Of a DNA stretch of 64,000 bases, positions 59,887-64,000 are shown one piece after another (within the stretch, counting starts at the first letter, position 1; each line of letters starts with the position of its first letter). The notes under the pieces were generated by a model that saw only the letters and a program-made list of their open reading frames with translations, was not told the DNA's origin and made no database searches. Both the position numbers and the translations under genes were made by a program. Source of the stretch: Massilia endophytica (GTDB lineage: Bacteria > Pseudomonadota > Gammaproteobacteria > Burkholderiales > Burkholderiaceae_D); assembly GCF_021165955.1 (NCBI RefSeq), contig NZ_CP088952.1, positions 3,906,001 through 3,970,000 on the forward strand. Direction: 5' to 3'.

Positions 59887-60364
59887 TGGACTCGCAGGAA
59901 AAAAGAATAGCCACCCCGGCGCCGCTCGCGGCGAGGGGAACAGGTTTCGATGTCGAGTGGTACTGCGCTGCCTAACTTGGGGGCCGTGCCTTGGCGGGTG
60001 GGCGGAGGATGCTGCGAGAATCTTTGCTCATTTTGCGTCCCTGATGTTTGCCTCAGCGCGGCAGGAATGTGCGCTGCGTGTTTAAGCCCGTCGGTGCATG
60101 CGTGGCCCTCCGGTGCATGATTTCAGTGTACGACGCATGATGCGAAATTTGCAAAAGATTTCGTGACGTGCGCGCAAGCTGTTGCGCAGGCGATTCATAC
60201 ACGCCGTGAATGTCTCATTCTTAACACCTGCGCCGCGTACGACTCATTTCCAAAGATTTTTGACACCGCCAAAGCGGGAGGAATAGTGTCGCGTTCACCC
60301 GCACTCCGGCGCCGCCGGAAAAGTCTGCGGCTCCACTTCCCTCACCAAAAATCACGGAGATGAA
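59887..60364. other. 478-bp divergent control region without a gene
   Basis: No believable coding frame. The region must contain the promoters of the ACT-domain gene (minus) and the M4 protease gene (plus). It contains the direct repeat CGGTGCATG (60092-60100 and 60111-60119, 19 bp apart) and the palindrome CGCATGATGCG (60134-60144), which could be protein-binding sites. No terminator or obvious RNA gene was seen. Confidence 0.6.
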
Positions 60365-62905
60365 ATGACACTACGCAAAAGCATTTTCGCCGTCGCTGCC
60401 GCGTTGGCTGCACTGCCCGCCGTTCAGGCGCAGGAACGCGGCGTACTGCCGCAGACGCTGATGTCCGCACCCGGCCGCGCCATGAGCGCGGGCGAAAACG
60501 CCAACCTCGCAGCACGCCTGGCCGACCGCCGCGCCGCGGCAGGCCTGGACGATGAACACGGCTTCCGCCTCGGCCAGCAGCACCCCGGCGCACAGGGCAC
60601 CCGCATCAGCCGCGCGCAGCACACCTTCAAGGGCCTGCGCGTGTTCGGCTCTGAATCCGTGGTGGTGACGAACGACGATGGCGACATCCTCAGCGAATCC
60701 GTGTCCGACCGGCGCGGCGGCTTGGGCGGCGCACGGGCTCAGGCCGCGGGCGGACTGACCGACCTCACCCCATCGATAACGGCCGAGGAAGCCATCGCCA
60801 AGGTGGTGCAGAAAGTATCGCCGGGCGGCGCCCATCGCTGGAAACCGGAAGCGGAGCTGCTGATCTGGCCCGTCATGAAAACGGTGCGCCTGCCATCCGC
60901 GGCCAACAAGCCCGATTCGGCGCTGAACGCCATGGATGTGGAAGACGTGGTGGACCACTACGAGCTGGCCTATCTCGTGAAAACCCGCATGGCCGACAGC
61001 CGGAAGCTGGTGTATCACGACACCGTGGTGAACGCAAAGACCGGCGCCATCATCGCCCAGTGGGAAGCGCTGCAGAACGTCGTCGGCAGCGGCAAGAGCC
61101 AGTACAACGGCACGGTGCCGATCAACACCACCCTGAGCGGCAGCACCTACCAGATGCTGGACGCGACCCGTGGCGTCGGCGGCCAGTACGGCGGCATGGC
61201 GATCACCAACGCCAATCACAGCCCCGAATCCAACCCGAATCCGGGCAGCATCTACACCAACAGCACCAACACCTGGGGCGACGGCCTGCAGTACATCAAT
61301 GGCGGCAGCACCACAAACGCCAACGGCCAGACCGCCGCGGTGAACGCGCTGTGGGGCCTGATGAACACCTACGACACGATGAAGAATGTGCTGGGCTGGC
61401 AAAGCCTGGACGGCAACAACACCTCCACCTACATCGCAGTACACGTGGACACCCAGTACGACAACGCCTTCTTCGAGCCGGGCTGCAAATGCATGTACAT
61501 CGGCGACGGTGGCACCAGCTTCAACAACCTGGGCTCCATCGACGTGATCGGCCACGAAATGGGCCACGGCGTGATCGACGCCACGTCCAACCTTGTGTAC
61601 TCGGGCGAATCGGGCGGCCTGAATGAGTCGAACTCCGACATCGCGGGCGAAATGACGGAAGCCTATGCGCGCGCTGGCGGCACCGGCACCGTGGTCCCGG
61701 CAACCGGCAACGACTGGATGACCGGCAAGGAGATCAGCAAGAGCGGGCAGCCCCTGCGCTGGCTCTACAAGCCAAGCAAGGACGGCAAGAGCCCCAATGC
61801 CTGGAGCAACACGCTGAAGACCCTGAACGTCCACTACAGCAGCGGCCCGAACAACCGCATGTTCTACTTCCTGTCCCAGGGTTCCAGCGCGGATTCGGCC
61901 AGCGACTACTACAGCTCCTACCTGACCCAGAACCCGCGCAACATGACCGGTATCGGCAACGACAAGGCCTACCGCATCTGGTTCAAGGCAGCGACCACCA
62001 AGTTCACCTCGTCCACCAACTACGCGGATGCACGCAACAAGGTGCTGCAGGCGGCGGAAGAACTGTATGGCGTGGGCAGCGCGGAAGCGACAGCGGTGAA
62101 GCGCGCCTATGCGGCCATTAATGTGGGCACGGACGTTCCCGAAACCACGGGCGGCGGTTCGGTCTCGATCAATACGCAGCCGGCCAGCATCACGGTAGCA
62201 CCGGGCGCCACCGCTTCCTTCACGGTGGGCGCGACGGGCGGCACCGCGCCATACAGCTACAAGTGGTATCGCAACAATACCCTGATCAGCGGCGCGACGG
62301 CGGCCACCTACTCCTTCACCGCACAGAGCACCGACAACGGCGCCGTATTCAAGGCAACGGTGACGGATTCCTCCACCACCCCCGTCACCGCCACCTCCGC
62401 CAATGCGACCCTCACGGTGAGCAGCGGCGGCGGCACCTCCACCGAGCGCGTGGTCAACGGCGGCTTCGAATCCGGCACCACGGGCTGGGCGGGCACCACG
62501 GGCGTGATCGGTACTTTCAGTGGCCAGACGGCCTACGAAGGCTCCCGCTACGCATGGCTGGGCGGTAACGGCAGCACGGCGACCGAAACGCTGACGCAGG
62601 ACGTGGCGATTCCATCGACCGCCACCTCCGCCTCGCTGAGCTTCGCGCTGCACATCGACACCGCCGAAACCACGAGCAGCACCGCCTACGACAAGCTGGT
62701 GGTCACGGTGAAGAACACGGCGGGCACGGTGCTTGGCACGCTGGCGACCTATTCGAACCTGAACAAGGCCACCGGCTACCAGGTCCGCACCTTCAGCCTG
62801 CTGCCGTACAAAGGCCAGACGGTGCGCCTGTCCTTCGCCATGACGGAAGACTCGTCGCTCCAGACCTCCTTCGTCGTCGACAAGGTCAGCCTGGTAACGC
62901 AGTAA
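60365..62905 (+). CDS. secreted M4-family (thermolysin-like) metalloprotease with C-terminal Ig-like and lectin-like domains
   Basis: An 846-residue preproenzyme. The signal peptide MTLRKSIFAVAAALAALPAVQA is followed by an FTP/PepSY-type propeptide (about residues 60-240, FKGLRVFGSESVVVTNDDGD) and the M4 catalytic domain. The zinc site is VIGHEMGHGVID (HEMGH at 397-401), with the third ligand in GGLNESNSDIAGEM. After the peptidase, an Ig-like domain (ITVAPGATASFTVGATGGTA, about residues 600-690) and a carbohydrate-binding-like C-terminus (LVNGGFESGTTGWAGTTGV, about 700-846) probably anchor it to substrate. The ATG has GGAG 7 bp upstream. It should digest external protein. Confidence 0.94.
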   Translation: MTLRKSIFAVAAALAALPAVQAQERGVLPQTLMSAPGRAMSAGENANLAARLADRRAAAGLDDEHGFRLGQQHPGAQGTRISRAQHTFKGLRVFGSESVVVTNDDGDILSESVSDRRGGLGGARAQAAGGLTDLTPSITAEEAIAKVVQKVSPGGAHRWKPEAELLIWPVMKTVRLPSAANKPDSALNAMDVEDVVDHYELAYLVKTRMADSRKLVYHDTVVNAKTGAIIAQWEALQNVVGSGKSQYNGTVPINTTLSGSTYQMLDATRGVGGQYGGMAITNANHSPESNPNPGSIYTNSTNTWGDGLQYINGGSTTNANGQTAAVNALWGLMNTYDTMKNVLGWQSLDGNNTSTYIAVHVDTQYDNAFFEPGCKCMYIGDGGTSFNNLGSIDVIGHEMGHGVIDATSNLVYSGESGGLNESNSDIAGEMTEAYARAGGTGTVVPATGNDWMTGKEISKSGQPLRWLYKPSKDGKSPNAWSNTLKTLNVHYSSGPNNRMFYFLSQGSSADSASDYYSSYLTQNPRNMTGIGNDKAYRIWFKAATTKFTSSTNYADARNKVLQAAEELYGVGSAEATAVKRAYAAINVGTDVPETTGGGSVSINTQPASITVAPGATASFTVGATGGTAPYSYKWYRNNTLISGATAATYSFTAQSTDNGAVFKATVTDSSTTPVTATSANATLTVSSGGGTSTERVVNGGFESGTTGWAGTTGVIGTFSGQTAYEGSRYAWLGGNGSTATETLTQDVAIPSTATSASLSFALHIDTAETTSSTAYDKLVVTVKNTAGTVLGTLATYSNLNKATGYQVRTFSLLPYKGQTVRLSFAMTEDSSLQTSFVVDKVSLVTQ

Positions 62906-62915
62906 CAGCCTGGCT

Positions 62916-62954
62916 CGTGTCCACCCTTGGGGTCAGACCCCAAGGGTGGACACG
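62916..62954. repeat. 19-bp inverted repeat between convergent genes
   Basis: The arms 62916-62934 and 62936-62954 are exact complements around a single A. The core GGGGTCAGACCCC is flanked by CGTGTCC and GGACACG. It lies between the stops of the M4 protease and paaZ genes. It shares its outer ends with the element at 50947-51054, and its GGGGTC-type core resembles that at 625-700. Confidence 0.85.
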
Positions 62955-62964
62955 GGCTGAACTA

Positions 62965-64000
62965 TTAGCTGCGCTTGGAGACGAGAGTGAGGATGTCGTA
63001 GCTGGCCACCAGTTCGTCGTTCTGGTTCGTGACCTGGACGTCCCAGGCCACCACGCCCTGGCCGACGCCCTTGTCGTCCTTGCGGTTGCGGTCGACCTTG
63101 CGCTTGCAGGTGAGGCGGGCGCGGATGGTGTCGCCGATGCCAACCGGCGTGATGAAGCGCAGGTTGTCCAGGCCGTAGTTGGCCAGCACGGGGCCGGGCG
63201 CTGGGGACACGAAGAGGCCTGCCGCCGCCGACAGCACGAAGTAGCCGTGCGCGATGCGCTTGCCGAACTGGGTGTCCTTCGCGGCGATGTCGTCGAAGTG
63301 CATGTAGAAGTAGTCGCCCGATACGCCGCCGAAGTTGACGATGTCCGCTTCGCTCACCGTGCGGCGGTGCGTCAGCAGCGAGTCGCCCACTTCCAGGTCC
63401 TCGAAGTATTTGCGGAAGGGGTGCAGGTCGCTTTCCTTGACGGCCGCGCCGCGCACATACTCGCCAGTGATGGCCGCGAGCATGGTCGGCGATCCCTGCA
63501 CAGCGGTGCGCTGCAGGAAGTGCTTCACGGCGCGGATGCCGCCCAGTTCTTCGCCGCCGCCCGCGCGGCCAGGACCGCCGTGCTTCAGCTGCGGCAGCGG
63601 CGAGCCGTGGCCCGTCGAATCCACCGATGCTTCGCGTTCCAGCACCAGCACGCGGCCATGGTGCGCCGCCGCCACAGGAACGGCATGCGCCGCGATCTTC
63701 GGGTCTTTCGTCACCAGCGTCGAAACAAGGCTGCCCTTGCCGCGCGCGGCAAGCGCCAGGGCTTCGTCCATGTCGCCATAGGTCATGAGCGTGCTGACAG
63801 GGCCGAAGGCTTCGATGTCGTGCACGGCGTCGTTCTCCATGGCGTTGCGGCACATGAGCAGCGTCGGGGAGAAGAAGGCGCCTTCGGATACGCCCTCGCC
63901 AATCAGTTTCAAGTCGCCCTTGGCGCCGAAGATCAGCTCATTGCCTGCCGCCAGGCGTTCCACCTGCGCGGCCACGTCGCGCTGCTGGTCCTTCGAGGCC
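62965..64000 (-). CDS. paaZ: bifunctional ring-opening enzyme PaaZ, C-terminal part (cut by window edge)
   Basis: The last ~345 residues of a protein that continues beyond the right edge. The first part visible is the end of an aldehyde dehydrogenase domain (AFGPVSTLMTYGDMDEALAL, LKHGGPGRAGGGEELGGIRA). The C-terminal ~150 residues are a MaoC-like hydratase (FGGVSGDYFYMHFDDIAAK, RIAHGYFVLSAAAGLFVSPA). This fusion is PaaZ, which hydrolyses oxepin-CoA and oxidises the resulting aldehyde in phenylacetate degradation. The catalytic Cys and NAD site of the ALDH domain are off-window. No other paa gene is seen. Confidence 0.92.
   Translation of the reverse strand, partial: ASKDQQRDVAAQVERLAAGNELIFGAKGDLKLIGEGVSEGAFFSPTLLMCRNAMENDAVHDIEAFGPVSTLMTYGDMDEALALAARGKGSLVSTLVTKDPKIAAHAVPVAAAHHGRVLVLEREASVDSTGHGSPLPQLKHGGPGRAGGGEELGGIRAVKHFLQRTAVQGSPTMLAAITGEYVRGAAVKESDLHPFRKYFEDLEVGDSLLTHRRTVSEADIVNFGGVSGDYFYMHFDDIAAKDTQFGKRIAHGYFVLSAAAGLFVSPAPGPVLANYGLDNLRFITPVGIGDTIRARLTCKRKVDRNRKDDKGVGQGVVAWDVQVTNQNDELVASYDILTLVSKRS

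Noticed and set aside
59630..60363. Short plus-strand open frames in the gap before the M4 protease
   Set aside because: They have atypical composition, no ribosome-binding site and no recognisable homology.

Overview
The window is GC-rich chromosomal DNA, almost entirely coding, with the gene content and order of a betaproteobacterium of the Burkholderiales. The Oxalobacteraceae (Massilia/Duganella/Janthinobacterium type) fit best. This rests on family recognition and on synteny such as tlpA-aroQ-accB-accC-prmA-DUF3426, pilS/pilR-ypjD, a lysine/alanine-rich histone H1-like protein and parE-parC. No plasmid, phage, transposase, CRISPR array, tRNA or rRNA was seen.

Layout. 1-5273 (minus): the N-terminal part of a TonB-type protein, an RNB exoribonuclease, then a tightly overlapping operon mpl - YqiA-like esterase - ubiC. 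5340-12319 (plus): nucleotidyltransferase-like protein, TlpA thioredoxin, aroQ, accB, accC, prmA, a zinc-ribbon DUF3426 protein and a PfkB kinase; alternative RNA hairpins lie between accB and accC. 12379-15533 (minus): YggT protein, histone H1-like protein, a 751-bp gene-free stretch with a minus-strand terminator, and a DGK/YegS-type lipid kinase. 15587-16732 (minus): a two-gene cassette of a DisA_N (diadenylate-cyclase fold) protein and a Cap15-like two-TM/beta-barrel protein that carries one frameshift. 16840-25542 (minus): nrdB, nrdA (with paired NrdR boxes), pilR, pilS, a PP0621-type small protein and a CcsA/YpjD protein. 25583-32462: an accessory-looking block (SsuABC/TauABC-type ABC transporter, beta-propeller lipoprotein, M48 peptidase, DUF898 protein). 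32652-35833 (plus): ffh, a SWIB-domain protein with an H1-like tail, and an MFS exporter. 35821-40758 (minus): two tandem alkaline-phosphatase homologues, the second with a destroyed active site, a lytic transglycosylase and proS. 40961-42837: rppH, DUF1841 and two small c-type cytochromes. 43020-50933: MoxR ATPase - GNAT - VWA/CoxE operon, a pseudo-receiver protein, parE and parC. 51065-55387 (minus): a Lys/Ala-rich exported protein, M64 peptidase, cyanophycinase-like S51 peptidase, GNAT and an NTF2-like protein. 55501-64000: argH, TRAP permeases DctQ/DctM, an ACT-domain protein, a secreted M4 metalloprotease, and the C-terminal part of paaZ.

How the genes work together. Most are housekeeping: fatty-acid synthesis (accBC), cell-wall recycling (mpl), ubiquinone (ubiC), aromatic amino acids (aroQ), dNTP supply (nrdAB), protein targeting (ffh), translation (proS, prmA), RNA turnover (RNB, rppH), chromosome decatenation (parCE) and type IV pilus control (pilSR). 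Two H1-like/SWIB nucleoid proteins and a set of exported hydrolases (M4, M64, S51, alkaline phosphatase) suit a free-living soil or water bacterium that feeds on polymers.

The most notable candidates are: the DisA_N-like/Cap15-like pair, which looks like a CBASS-type cyclic-nucleotide defence or signalling module with a non-CD-NTase synthase; an alkaline-phosphatase lipoprotein pseudoenzyme; mutually exclusive hairpins between accB and accC; and a set of long intergenic palindromes at gene 3' ends. All coordinates and calls come from reading sequence and translations; no database search was run.
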